A DNA stretch of 64,000 nt, taken from assembly GCA_020796225.1 (NCBI GenBank), contig CM036762.1, positions 52,723,407-52,787,406 on the forward strand, in the 5' to 3' direction. Positions 39,291-50,616 of the stretch are shown one piece after another (positions within the stretch are counted from its first letter, which is position 1; every line of letters starts with the position of its first letter). Below the pieces are notes generated by a model, which did no database searches, was not told the origin of the DNA, and saw only the letters and a program-made list of their open reading frames with translations. The stretch is from Arion vulgaris. Its lineage: Eukaryota; Mollusca; Gastropoda; Stylommatophora; Arionidae. Both the position numbers and the translations under genes were made by a program.

Positions 39291-39411
39291 ATTCATTTTT
39301 CATATGTTTATTTAGCAAATACTATCAAACTTTAACTGAAACCTCATTCTACTATCTAGTCAGGTCATCTGCTTGTGAAGTTCTATATTGCAATTTGAAG
39401 TAGGTTTAATC

Positions 39412-39983
39412 CAGCGTTTTCCAAAGTGGGCGGTACCGTTCCCCCTCCTCCGGTGGGTGCTGAAGCGTTCTAGGGGGACGTAGTGGTTTTAGAAGAATTT
39501 GAGGGGTGTTCAGGCGATTAACGGTCGGTGGCTCCTTAAAGAAGAAATTACTAATAAATATTTTAAAATAAATTGTTTCGTGATTTTGCGATTGAATAAT
39601 CATTTAAAATTTGAATTCTGCATTTCAATTCATCTTATGCCCGTCTTACACGATCCGTTTTTTCATCAATTTTCTATTTCATGTATATAATCATTTGAAA
39701 ATTGACCATGCATTACAGAAATATATATCAATTTTCTACGTCAAAGAGAAAAAGAGAAGGCATATATGTGGGAGGGGCGTTGGCAAACTATTATAATGTA
39801 GAGGGGGGCGTTACAAAGTTTATGTTGTACAAAGTGGGCGGTGGAGGGACGTTACAAAGTTGATGTTGTACAAAGTGGGCGGTGGACGTTACAAAGTTGA
39901 TGTTGTACAAAGTGGGCGGTGGACGTTACAAAGTTGATGTTGTACAAAGTGGGCGGTGAGTTGAAAATGTTTGGGAATCTATG
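39412..39983. mobile_element. hAT MITE, 572 bp, containing a minisatellite
   Basis: Ends cagcgttttccaaa and tttgggaatctatg are imperfect inverted repeats of the hAT type. The 8-bp target duplication gtttaatc is exact (39404-39411 and 39984-39991). It is related to the 10399-10767 element by its ends only. An approximately 37-bp tandem repeat lies at 39823-39960. Confidence 0.85.
39823..39960. repeat. About 37-bp tandem repeat inside the MITE, 3-4 units
   Basis: Units gttgatgttgtacaaagtgg plus gcggtggacgttacaaa. Confidence 0.9.
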
Positions 39984-39991
39984 GTTTAATC

Positions 39992-40440
39992 TAATACAAA
40001 AATCAATATCGAAACTAGTCTCTTCATTTCTTCAATCCTGTTTTGCCTCACAACGTCACAGTAAGAAGAGATTTCTAGAACACGCCCTTGTGTACGCTTC
40101 ATAAATAGTGTCTTTCGTCGCCTCTGTTGCCTCTGTGGTCCATCTTTTGCATATCCTGCCTTTTGCTTTGTGTCCATTTTATCGGAGAAGCATTACTCCT
40201 TGAGGTCTATTAGTAATCTGCTTATGTAGCCGAACCACTTAATTTGTTGTTTCTTGATGAAGTTCAGTACTGATGTTGTACCCACTTCCTTCCTGATGTT
40301 TTCATTTCTAAACCGGTCTCTTCTTGTTACCCCAGCATTTTGCGTAGACACTTCATCTCTGTCGTGACTAGTTCTCTTCTGTCATTTAATGTCATATTCC
40401 AGGTATGGCAATGATAGCATAATGTAGGGAGAAATATTGT
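39992..40440 (-). mobile_element. LINE-H C-terminal fragment
   Basis: Minus strand: FIKKQQIKWFGYISRL, followed by the AMLL tail, the GG/RPC region and a gacgttgtgaggcaaaacag end. Collinear with 45555-45935. Confidence 0.78.
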
Positions 40441-40474
40441 GTTGAACAATACTCTTTTTGTGTTCATGTTGACC

Positions 40475-40655
40475 TTGTGTTATGTTATGTTATGTTATGT
40501 TATGCGATTGACGTCACGGCACATTGGGCATTCCCATGCATGCTCTGTCCTCCGCTGCAGCGGCCATCCTAAAGTCCATTTGCTCACCGTACCCATGAGA
40601 AGTTGATTACTATATCTTCTCTCTCTACCTCGAAGACGACACTGTCTGGCATGTT
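40475..40655 (-). repeat. Repeat K, copy 2
   Basis: Matches 7565-7745 and has a longer ttatg-repeat tail (40480-40503). Confidence 0.65.
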
Positions 40656-40876
40656 GACCTTGTGTTTTTTTTTATCTAGCATGAGCCAATGTCTTGCCTG
40701 TGTTTACTTTGCTAACTCTATAACACTTTTTTTCCCCTCAAATATCATTCTACTATTCATTCATGTCATCTGCTTGTGAAGTATTTTTATTAAAATTTTG
40801 AGAAGGATTAATTCTAGTACAAAAAAAAAAAAACAAGATGGAAACTGTAGTAGATGTATTAAAAGCAAATCTCATG

Positions 40877-41087
40877 CCCGCCCGCCCAGCGTGTTCGTAG
40901 CGCGTTGGACTACGGGTAACAAGCTCCCTGTAAGTGCGGATTCAATTCCGCGGGCTGGCAGAAAAGAAACAGGTTCACCAGATTCACGGTGTTCGTGGCA
41001 CAGAACCGAAGGGTTACGATGTCCATGGCACCGAGCCGAGGAGTTGAAAGCTCAAGTGCTTCTGGATCGGTTAAGAAAAAAAAGAAA
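40877..41087 (+). mobile_element. SINE-E copy
   Basis: Full head (gtgttcgtagcgcgttggac), B-box region and body, A-rich tail. Short flanking aaatct on both sides. Confidence 0.88.
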
Positions 41088-41865
41088 AGAAAATCTAAAT
41101 ATGCAGAAGAGTATCTACTAAACAAAATGAATATCGCTGTCTGATGTGAAAATAAATGATACTTAAGAAGCTTAATGATCTAATAATCTTCGTTTGTTTA
41201 GCTGAAAACTATTGAAAATTGACACAGACGAATACATAACTACAACAGAAAAAAAAGCAGCCTGAGCTCTTCTAAATGCGGCTCTGTTGCGTATTCGCGC
41301 AAAAGATATGATATTTCATGTGGATTATTGTGATGTATTATTTGTGAGCAGCCAGATTTAGCGCCAAAAGCAAATTTGTTTGTAATTTTAGAACGTTTAG
41401 AACTTTGCAGACGCTCTGAAGCAGGGCAATAGATTTAAGGGGAAATAACAAGAAATAGCTTAGATTATTTTGTTTCTTAGTTCCCTTAGTCTGCTAAATG
41501 TTTCTCGAGTGCCGGCTAAGCTTCAGATAAGCGGAGATAGCATTTTTTTGTAATGTTTTTTTTTTCAAATAAGGAAAAGGATATCGTAAGAAACAGCATC
41601 AAGAGTAGATTTTCATAGCTTTCCAAGTGATAGTTTACTAAAACTGCACCTCGTCATATATCATGTCTCTTACAGAACGTTGTTCTCATCACAGCTCGGC
41701 TGAAAGACTGAATCTATAACCAGCACTCCAGCCTCCGCAAACATCGTTTTCAAGGTTTCACGAAAATCGTGTTGCTACCGTTGTCTTGGTTATTCCATAC
41801 CTCGTTTTCCAGAAACCATGCCCTCCATTGTTGTCTTATTATCTCGAAACCACTGTAACGTTTTA
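41088..41865. other. No gene recognised
   Basis: No family or exon found. Confidence 0.5.
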
Positions 41866-42480
41866 GTTTCGGTTTCGAATATTTTCATTGCATTCCGACC
41901 ATGTCCATAGGTGCTCCGATCTCCTTCGCAACATCACCAACAACGTCCAGCAACTAACCATTACCAGTTCGATGTTGATTGAGGAGCCGACTCATACGGC
42001 TGTTGCGCTGTTCTTTCCTGACCACTCTAATCCTCAATTTAGGCTCTTGCAATCTAGAAGTTGACGTGGATTGGTTTATATAAAAATCCTCTTTGTGGCT
42101 GGACTGTATGAGGCCCATTGGTTGATCCCCCGATATGGGGACTAAGCCAGACAGTCTGTCTAATCTCTCATTGTCATCGACTACCATATGTCCCAAAACG
42201 AAGGTCAAGGCCGTGCTGTGCTATGATACGGAGAGTCGGCCGCATCAGGTGGAACCGTAAAGGAGGAGGGGTGTCATAAGCAGTGAAATCATAATTGAAG
42301 ATTATTTTAAAGAAAAAATATTTAAGGAACGGCATTTCGAAGACTTGCATTATACTGAGAAAACATACCGCACGACTCTGACGAAGATGAATGCAATTCT
42401 GCAAATTGTTGACGCTTTTAGGGATTCAGTCCATGCCTAAACACCGAACCAGCTTCCGCCTTTTGGACCATACTCAATGA
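41866..42480 (-). mobile_element. LINE RNase H fragment split by MITE-2
   Basis: The minus strand reads NNLQNCIHLR before the MITE (42435-42390) and LGHMVVDDNERLDRLSGLV after it (42197-42140), the RNase H block (F)VPGHxGVxxNERADRLA. Removing 42206-42380 plus one target copy rejoins the frame. Confidence 0.8.
42206..42380. mobile_element. hAT MITE-2, 175 bp
   Basis: Ends caaggccgtgc and gcacgactctg; flanking 8-mers acgaaggt (42198-42205) and acgaagat (42381-42388). Interior ttattttaaagaaaaaatat and ggcatttcgaagacttgcat shared with 57009-57182 and 61947-62142. Confidence 0.85.
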
Positions 42481-43375
42481 ATCACTTAGAATGCACGCAT
42501 GAGTGTAGACTGTAACGTTTAATGTGAACACAGGCCGACAATTTTGGATGCGCTAAACGTGTGTCTATGAACCGAGGCGCAACGTTTAGTCATTCTTGGC
42601 AAAGATCAAACATGTCACAAAGATCAAACATATCACAAAGATCAAACATATCACAAAGATCAAACATATCACAAAGATCAAACATATCACAAAGATCAAA
42701 CATATCACAAAGATCAAACATATCACAAAGATCAAACATATCACAAAGATCAAACATATCACAAAGATCAAACATATCACAAAGATCAAACATGTCACAA
42801 AGATCAAACATATCACAAAGATCAAACATATCACAAAGATCAAACATGTCACAAAGATCAAACATATCACAAAGATCAAACATATCACAAAGATCAAACA
42901 TATCACAAAGATCAAACATATCACAAAGATCAAACATGTCACAAAGATCAAACATATCACAAAGATCAAACATATCACAAAGATCAAACATATCACAAAG
43001 ATCAAACATATCACAAAGATCAAACATATCAAAAAGATCAAACATATCACAAAGATCAAACATATCACAAGATCAAACATATCACAAAGATCAAACATGT
43101 CACAAGATCAAACATATCACAAAGAATAAACATATCACAATAGTTCAAACGTATCAGAACGATCAAACATGTCACAAAGATCAAACATATCACAAAGATC
43201 AAACATATCACAAAGATCAAACATATCACAAAGATCAAACATATCACAAAGATCAAACATGTCACAAAGATCAAACATATCACAAAGATCAAACATATCA
43301 CAAAGATCAAACATATCACAAAGATAATTAACTGGTTGGTAAGATCAAACGCAAACGCAAACAAACACACAAACA
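42481..43375 (+). mobile_element. SINE-B with internal minisatellite expansion
   Basis: Upstream sequence (cgctaaacgtgtgtctatg, gcgcaacgt, cattcttggcaaagatcaaa) and downstream sequence (attaactggttggtaa, gcaaacgcaaac) are diverged SINE-B. Between them one 18-bp SINE motif has expanded about 40-fold. Confidence 0.8.
42603..43323. repeat. 18-bp minisatellite, about 40 units
   Basis: Unit acaaagatcaaacatatc (with catgtc variants). Its multiple-of-three period produces long artefactual ORFs on both strands (for example 256 codons). Confidence 0.95.
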
Positions 43376-43452
43376 TGTGGACAAAGTATTTTATTTACCT
43401 TCTTCTTCCTCCTGGAGCGCTACGTATCGATCACTTGTTAACCACTCTTTGT

Positions 43453-43706
43453 TTAAAGGTTTAAAAGCCGAAGGATTGACTTCGTTGCACCGGGTTTTAC
43501 CCCATATGGCTCGGTCCCTCTCCGCAGAACTGGCACGCCACCTGCCGAGAGTATTTTACAAAGCACTAACTCCGTAGCTCCAGCAACAATCCTAGGGGTC
43601 TCTGGAAAAATTGCACTCGTGAACAGAATGGCGCGGTTCGGACTCGAACCCACGACCTTCGACTCACAAGACAAAGGGCTTAACCACTTAGCCACAGAGA
43701 ACCCCG
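43453..43706 (-). mobile_element. SINE-D nested in SINE-C
   Basis: Target duplication ctctttgt at 43445-43452 and 43707-43714, which is SINE-C sequence. Complete head with B-box GGGTTCGAGTCC. Confidence 0.9.
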
Positions 43707-43748
43707 CTCTTTGTGATTTGTATGTGATCCAAACCTAAGAGCAAATGT

Positions 43749-44022
43749 AAGTAAAGTAAAGGAACCCTTTCATACCTCGTGGTATATAGGTCAATACAGT
43801 GTTAGGCCTGTATTTTCATTGACCGTCGGCACACGATGGGTGATGTGGTCAGCATCACGCCGGCCGCCTTTACTTTCCCAGAGCATGTCTGGTACCCAGT
43901 TGAGGCTGGGTCGACCTGAGAGCCGTCGTGGTCGGAAAAATTCCACGCACATTGCGGAGCTGAACCCAGACCACCAGCCTTGCGAAGCGAGTTCACTCAC
44001 AACTACGCTACAGAGGCTCTCC
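43749..44022 (-). mobile_element. SINE-A nested in SINE-C
   Basis: Target duplication agagcaaatgt / agagcaattgt at 43738-43748 and 44023-44033. Minus-strand tail is ctttactttac. Confidence 0.9.
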
Positions 44023-44226
44023 AGAGCAATTGTACGATGTGCCATTTATGCGACTATAAGTAAGCCAGGATATCCAATTTCTGCGACGCTTTTTATTTAC
44101 TAGGGTTGCTTCCCTAGGCCCTACATCAGTCGCCTCTTATCGACATGCCTTGTACATCGCAGTAGTACTATTCTTTGCTTCCCTTGCGGGCCCCAGCACC
44201 ACACAGGCCCCAGCACCACACAGGCG

Positions 44227-44960
44227 ATTATATTTTACAAGATATAACAACATTATTTACGAGTCAATGTTTTTCAATATTCAGATCTTGCTTTACATCT
44301 ACATTTTACCTATTCCTTATTTCACAGACATTCATTGACACTTTTCTACAGTGCTTTAAAAAGAAATCATTTTCTTCTTTAATCTTTTCATTCCGTAATT
44401 TATTTGACCTCCGGGTGCATTTAATTTACAATCTATACTAAATTAGCCAGCTTACTGGCTTTGCGTCAGATTAATAAATAATGCTAGCCAGTTTATCTGC
44501 TTAGAAGGGTGAAGGCGTTAATGTTTCGGTAATGTTCAAAACGGCCTTGGTTCAAGTACACCCATCATCTAAATTATAAAATAATTTTAAAAAATAATAC
44601 AATTTTAATAATAAAAAAGGATTACTTATTAATTTGTATTTTTTTTTGCCATTACAAAACCTCTTTTTTCTCTAAGCGTATAATAGTGTTATAACTGTCG
44701 CTGTGCACAAATGCTCATTTTGTGCAGCCCTATTCAGTTGCGCACTGAAGACTTCAATATATCTGATTTTCTCTTATAATCAGAGTTCACCAGGTATTCG
44801 TTTCCTTCTCCTTTCTTCTCTTCCCCTGTGGGTTTCAATCAAGTACAAATCTGAATGAATCGAGACGTTGTGTTTTCTTAATGTATAAAATTAAGAGTTG
44901 CTCTTTAATCTTCAACTGAGGTTTCTTCTAGTGCCAGTTTGTTAGCCCCGCCGCTGTTTA
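44227..44960. other. No gene recognised
   Basis: AT-rich sequence; no repeat family or exon assigned. Confidence 0.5.
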
Positions 44961-44972
44961 ACCGTAGTTTTC

Positions 44973-45187
44973 GCCCGTCTGCCCAGCGTTTTCGTAGCGC
45001 GTTGGACTACGGGTGACTATCCCTCTGTGTGTGCGGGTTAAATTCCGCGGGATAGCAGAAAAAGCCACAGATTCTCCAGATTTACGGTGTTCGTGGCACT
45101 GAATCGAAGGTTACGATGTCCATGGCACCGAGCCGAAGAGCTGAAAAGCTCAAGTGCTTCTGGATCGAAAAAAACCACAAAAAAACC
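44973..45187 (+). mobile_element. SINE-E with 11-bp target-site duplication
   Basis: Flanked by ccgtagttttc at 44962-44972 and 45188-45198. Complete element with A/C-rich tail. Confidence 0.92.
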
Positions 45188-45554
45188 CCGTAGTTTTCAG
45201 ATTCATATCTTTTATACTACAACAAACCACTGTAATTGTGGAGACATGACATTAACGAAACAGCTTCAACTGGGGAATTTATGAATGAGCAAAGTCAATA
45301 TGAATTATGTATACAGTTATTTCGCTAGAGGAATATCCAATTATATAGCATCATTGTAAACAAAAAAATAACGCTATCAGAATTATAATTTACAACTAAA
45401 AGAATATGGAAAAAGTAAACAGAGGATAGCAAACATTCATCGGAATTGCTTTAGTTGGGTTTGTGTTGAATTATTAACCGCATTTGCTATCGTTGACTTT
45501 TTCTGCTAAGCAATAACTTCTTATAAATGATATTTTGTGATTTAGATCAATGCG
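45188..45554. other. No gene recognised
   Basis: Nothing supported. Confidence 0.5.
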
Positions 45555-45935
45555 ATTTTAAGGCAAAGAGATGAAGTGTCTACGCAGAACGCTGGGGGTA
45601 ACAAGAAGAGACCGGTGGAGAAATGAAGAGATCAGGAAAAAAGTGGGTACAATATCTGTACTGAATTTCATAAAGAAACAACAAATTAAATGGTTCGGCC
45701 ACATAATCAGATTGCCAACAGACAGTGCACCTCAAAGAGCAATGTTTCTCCGATACAATGGATACAAAGCAAAAGGCCGGCCATGCAAAAAGGTGGACCC
45801 CAAAGATAACAGAGACGACGAAAGACACTATTTATGAAGCGCAGACAAGGGCTTGTTCTAGAAGTATCTTCTTATCCTGACGCCGTGAGGCAAAAAAGGG
45901 ATGGGAGAAAAGAAAGACAACGAATTTGCGCACTT
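45555..45935 (+). mobile_element. LINE-H C-terminal fragment, best-preserved copy
   Basis: Open frame from 45571: MKCLRRTLGVTRRDRWRNEE, FIKKQQIKWFGHIIRL, DSAPQRAMFLRYNGYKAKGR, PCKKVDPKDNRDDERHY. Followed by an agcttgttctagaa...ctgacgccgtgaggc end. Only the last part of the ORF is present. Confidence 0.85.
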
Positions 45936-46200
45936 AGTTCTGATAAGCTTATAACGAATTGCGTCTTTTAGTTCAGCAAGTCTCATTTCGGCATGCTTTT
46001 TTTGTTCTGGTTCGATCAACACTTGCCTATGACATTCTCCCCACTCACACACAACAGGATAGTATCTTTGTTTTCCGTAGAAGAGATATAAAGCGCAGCT
46101 CAAGGCATAGAGTTGGTTCCTCTGGTAAAGTGTAACTCCTAAAGATCTCCACCACAGCTATTATGTAGCGCGCGTATGGTTTATTTTTCAAGATCCAATT
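45936..46200. other. No gene recognised
   Basis: Nothing supported beyond short unmatched ORFs. Confidence 0.45.
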
Positions 46201-46202
46201 GA

Positions 46203-47430
46203 TTGATAGTTACGAGATGTGGTTACACAGAAGAATTGAAAGTTACGAAATGTAGTTATACAGAAGAATTGATGCTTCCGAAATGTGATTATACAGAAGA
46301 ATTGATAGTTACGAGATGTGGTTATACAGAAGAATTGATGCTTCCGAAATGTGATTATACAGAAGAATTGATAGTTACGAGATGTGGTTATACAGAAGAA
46401 TTGATGCTTCCGAAATGTGATTATACAGAAGAATTGATAGTTACAGAATAGTTACAGACAAAGGAAGTTCGAAATGTGGTTATACAGATGATGAAACGAA
46501 TGTGGTTAAAGAAGAATTGATAGTTGCGAGATGTGGTTTAAAAAGATTGATAGTTACGAGATGTGGTTATACAGAAGAATTGATGCTTCCGAAATGTGGT
46601 TATACAGAAGAATTGATAGTTACGAGATGTGGTTATACAGAAAATTGATAGTTACGAAATGTGGTTTAAGAAGAATTGATAGTTACGAGATTGGTTATAA
46701 GAAGAATTGATGCTTCGAAGATGTGGTTATACAGAAGAATTGATAGTTACGAGATGTGGTTTTAAAGAAGAATTGATAGTTGCGAGATGTGGTTACAAGA
46801 AGAATTGATAGTTACGAGATGTGGTTATACAGAAGAATTGATGCTTCGAGATGTGGTTATAAGAAGAATTGATAGTTACGAGATGTGGTTTTAAAGAAGA
46901 ATTGATAGTTACGAGATGTGGTTTTAAAGAAGAATTGATAGTTCGAGATGTGGTTACACAGAAGAATTGATGTTCGAGATGTGGTTATACAGAAGAATTG
47001 ATAGTTACGAGATGTGGTTATACAGAAGAATTGATGTTCGAATGTGGTTAACAGAAGAATTGATAATTACGAGATGTGGTTTTAAAGAAGATTGATAGTT
47101 CGAGATGTGGTTTTAAAGAAGAATTGATAGTTACGAGATGTGGTTACACAGAAGAATTGATAGTTACGAGATGTGGTTTTAAAGAAGAATTGATAGTTAC
47201 GAGATGTGGTTTTAAAGAAGAATTGATAGTTGCGAGATGTGGTTACACAGAAGAATTGATAGTTACGAGATGTGGTTTAAAAAGAATTGATAGTTACGAG
47301 ATGTGGTTTTAAAGAAGAATTGATAGTTACGAGATGTGGTTACACAGAAGAATTGATAGTTACGAGATGTGGTTACAAGAAGAATTGATAGTTACGAGAT
47401 GTGGTTTACACAGAAGATTGATGCTTTTGA
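46203..47430. repeat. 33-bp minisatellite, about 37 units
   Basis: Unit gttatacagaagaattgata gttacgagatgtg. Early units alternate with a gatgcttccgaaatgtg variant to make a 66-bp dimer; later ones use gttttaaagaagaa. The period of 33 keeps frames open (RCGYTEELIVT repeats) but single-base deletions break them. No gene is implied. Confidence 0.95.
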
Positions 47431-47593
47431 ATATGTTACAAGAAGAATATATTACAGATCATGTTAAAAGAAGAGATACTTTGAATTTCTCAAATACCAT
47501 ATATGAAAAAGGTTTCTTATATTTAAAAACCAAAACCGACAAAAAATAAATGCTGCAACCCGATACTATACAGAAAGCAAAACTAACGGTTAG

Positions 47594-47617
47594 TAGTAGT
47601 AGTAGTAGTAGTAGTAA
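47594..47617. repeat. (TAG)n microsatellite
   Basis: tagtagtagtag run. Confidence 0.95.
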
Positions 47618-47689
47618 ATGTTGCTACTTTGAATTCAAAATATTGTGGCCTCTCTAAACAAAATAAACTTTCTCATAACCTTTTCAGAT

Positions 47690-47835
47690 CTTAGGGAATG
47701 AAGTCATTTCTTATTTCCGTATCTAATGTACAGGAGGTAGGAGGGCCAATTCCTTTCTTCACGTGTGGAACGTAAAGTGTGGGATTGTATCCACAACCCT
47801 CTGGTGTCCGAGTCGATAGGCGGACAATAATCCGT
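47690..47835 (-). mobile_element. SINE-G copy
   Basis: Shares caggaggtaggagg, cacgtgtggaacgt and gtgggattgtatcc with 32570-32745. Confidence 0.7.
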
Positions 47836-48114
47836 CAGACTTGGCTTCTCTACCGTTGACAAATTAAAAATATTGTTTCTCAAGTAAATACTGTAACCTG
47901 TTTGTGGTGTGTGAGTATACTATCTTACAAAACATTGTTTTACAAATATAGAAGGACTCATCACAAAGAAGAACCGCTCAAGCAGAATCTGATGGAGAAA
48001 ATTAACTGTTATCAGACGTATAAGTAAATTATTAAAAGTATATTTTTAAAATTTAGAATTTAAAAAAAAATGAATGCCTTGTTTTGGTCATAGTGAGGTT
48101 CATAGTTTTTGTTA

Positions 48115-48231
48115 GTTCGCCCGTTATGTGTTCCCAGATTTACGGTGTTCGTGCACCGAACCGAAGGGTTACGATGTCCATGGCATCGAGCCGAAGAGCT
48201 GAAACTCAAGTGCTTCTGGATCGGGAAAAAA
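48115..48231 (+). mobile_element. SINE-E with tRNA head deleted
   Basis: Body cagatttacggtgttcgtgc, cgatgtccatggcatcgagc and ctggatcggg tail are present. The head and B-box are missing. Confidence 0.8.
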
Positions 48232-48274
48232 AATGTGTTCAAGTATAGAGACGGCGTATAATATAGCACCTCTG

Positions 48275-48480
48275 ACTGAGTTTTGCGCTAAGGTTTGCTT
48301 TCTTGTCATCAGTGTCCCTCATCATTCCGGCGAGCTTTACTCCGACTTTTGAGGTACTCGTAATTTAAATTCTCAAGTAAAGGATCAGGAAACCTGTAGT
48401 CCAACCGCGTACACATTTTTGGGGCCCAAGATAGTCTCGAACCCCGGAATTATCATGGCATGTGTTTACTAGCAAATCGT
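48275..48480 (-). mobile_element. SINE-I, partial
   Basis: tttgctttcttgtcatcagt, cattccggcgagctttactc, cttttgaggtactcgtaatt and, near its end, tctcgaacccc (reverse B-box). Confidence 0.7.
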
Positions 48481-48539
48481 ACTATCTACTTCACTAAAAT
48501 CACACCCACAATGTTTGAAATTCATAACACTATCTGAAA

Positions 48540-48740
48540 ACGGTAGATGGCAAGATTGGAAGCAAATTTCGTTTGCGTGGGATTCTTACGAAAGGTAAAA
48601 ATAGACCTCACCGTTCAGAAGTCAACGACAAACTACTGAACGTATAAGTGGTGCCTAGAAAAATCAACCACTCGTTTATTGTTGTTGATGACTACGTCCT
48701 CTAAAGGATATGTCACGATTTTCATTCATCTGCATGTAGG
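48540..48740 (+). mobile_element. SINE-F2 copy
   Basis: Matches 39128-39290 (ggaagcaaattt, gaccccaccgttcagaa-type middle, tgtcacgattttcattcat). Head absent. Confidence 0.75.
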
Positions 48741-48879
48741 AACGTGTTGTGCAATTAAAGCTGATTTTTTCCCTATTCATTGGAAGTTATTCTATTCTGT
48801 AATTCTATCAGCTGCTTGATTATGCAATGAGAGTTTATATCTGGTTCCGACAGAGAAGTGTGAAGAATAAAGAACTATT

Positions 48880-49205
48880 ACATTGATTAATACTGTCTTT
48901 GATGGGGATCAATATAACAGAATTGCTTGCACATATCTTGGAAGTGTTACTAATCTCGAAGTAGGAACTGAATGCGACGTCCCAAGCCGACTGAGTAATT
49001 CACGAGGTTCATTCAGGACCATTCAGACGGTCTGGAAATCAGACAACTATATTATCAGAGCCAAGATTAATATATACCGCAACCGTGTGCTATTAACGCC
49101 ACTATACAGATCAGAATGGAGGAAAATGAGAGAAGAAAATATTTTCAAACTTTCCATCTTTCATATAACGTTTCTGCGAAAGATGATACACATGTTCTAG
49201 CAAAG
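48880..49205 (+). mobile_element. RTE-like LINE fragment
   Basis: Translation CTYLGSVTNLEVGTECDVPS, RLSNSRGSFRTIQTVWKSDN, AKINIYRNRVLLTPLYRSEW. This is the palm-to-thumb region of an RTE-type reverse transcriptase (YLGS...GGTE.DV..RL..AR..F). A single ORF of about 105 codons. Confidence 0.85.
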
Positions 49206-49485
49206 AACTATCTCTAAACAAGAACTGTTTGCTCAGTGTCTCTAAATTTTCCCTGGATCCCTAGCTTCGGAACATGTGATCTCCATATCATGTTGTAGCT
49301 TACCATCAATAATTTTTTTTAAAAACCCGATGTTTAAAGACGAAGTGTTACAACTATGATCCAGAAAGCGGAATATATCAAGGTATACGAACATGCGGAA
49401 ATCACATTGATCGTCACTGTGTTGCATCTAACAGTCTTTCTTTTGTCCTTCTCTGCTTGTTTGTCGTTAGCTGTAGCAGGTTTTA

Positions 49486-50210
49486 CTAATGATCGGTTTC
49501 CGAGATAGCGCACGCTCGGCCGCTTAATATACTGTGGTATTGTGGAGTTTTAAGATGTCTCTGACTCCACAAACCCATCTTTCTGGTCTGCCTTCTATTG
49601 TCGAAAGGTGGAGACTGCAGTAAACTTGGAAAACCTGGAAGAACGTGTTTACCTACCCTTCCTATTGATGATTCTATTTTCAGGTTGTACGCTCTTGCAA
49701 CTGGTGTATTTGGGTTCATTCTCACCAAGTGGCCAAACCATTTGAGTCTTTTTTTTTCAATGAATCTTAAAAGCAGGTGTTGTTTGGACTGTTTTTCTAA
49801 TTTCCTCATTTATTTTATGGTCTCATTGTAACAAAGTCTTGCGTTTTATTTACCGCTTTCCCCAATTATCTCATTTCACTGGTGGTAATTTTCCTTACTT
49901 GTTCTTTCGTCAGTGCCCATGTTTGACACTAGTAGCGCAGTGTTGGTAAGAATATTGTATTTATAATCTGTCTTTTAGTCTCTACTGAAGTTGCTGGGTG
50001 TTTCAAGATTGGGGTAAGTTTGTATGTAATGTTGTTGGCTTGCTGGATTCTAGTTTCGATCTCTCTGTCAGTCTACTATCAGATGTGAAGATACTTCCAA
50101 GGTATTTGAATTCTCTCTGCTTTATCGTTTGATCATTTATTTGTACGTTGACATCTTGATGTTCTCTGTTGATAATCATGACTTCTGTCTTTTGATTGAA
50201 GATCTAATAA
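49486..50210 (-). mobile_element. LINE 3' half, minus strand
   Basis: From 50205: INREHQDVNVQINDQTIKQR, FKYLGSIFTSDSRLT, then frame-broken thumb, FIEKKRLKWFGHLVRM (about 49770-49725) and a tail. Unrelated to the adjacent plus-strand RTE fragment. Confidence 0.8.
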
Positions 50211-50384
50211 TAACAGAGGTTATAAAAGACAAATTTGTCTTCACTATTCTACATGGTATACCAGAAGATAACTACAGATGACGCTCTAGAGCTGTGATAT
50301 CTAACGTTTTTATCATTTCTAAACTCAGTATTCGAAAGCCAGACAGGCTAGTTCCTTTCCTCACTTGTGAAACTCGGAGTGATT

Positions 50385-50616
50385 CTATGGCTAAGTGGTT
50401 AAGCCATTATCCTCCGTTCCGAAGGTCGTGGTTCGAATCCGGACAGCGCAGTTATGTTCACGAGTGCATGTTTTCAGATACTCCTTGGGTAGTTGCCGGA
50501 GCTATGGAGTTCGCGGTTTGTGTAATACTCTCGACAGATGGCATGCCATTTCTGCGGCAAGGAGAACGAGCTATATGGGGTAAAACCCGGTGCAATGAAG
50601 TCACTCTTTCGTCTTT
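50385..50616 (+). mobile_element. SINE-D, plus strand
   Basis: Head atggctaagtggttaagcca, B-box GGTTCGAATCC, body ggagctatggagttcgcggt, end aacccggtgcaatgaagtca. It passes directly into the 59-bp satellite. Confidence 0.88.

Larger units (their letters stand above)
43398..44226 (-). mobile_element. SINE-C with nested SINE-A and SINE-D
   Basis: Minus-strand SINE-C pieces at 44226-44034, 43737-43715 and 43444-43398 are in consensus order once the two inner SINEs are removed. It ends in a gaagaag-type tail (ttcttcttcc at 43399-43408). Confidence 0.85.

Noticed and set aside
42561..43331. Overlapping 157-256 codon ORFs on both strands (SQRSNI and similar repeats)
   Set aside because: By-products of the 18-bp array inside a SINE.
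46203..46451. ORF with YTEELIVTRCG repeats, resembling a repetitive protein
   Set aside because: 33-bp satellite in frame by period; frame is lost wherever a base is missing and no flanking coding sequence exists.
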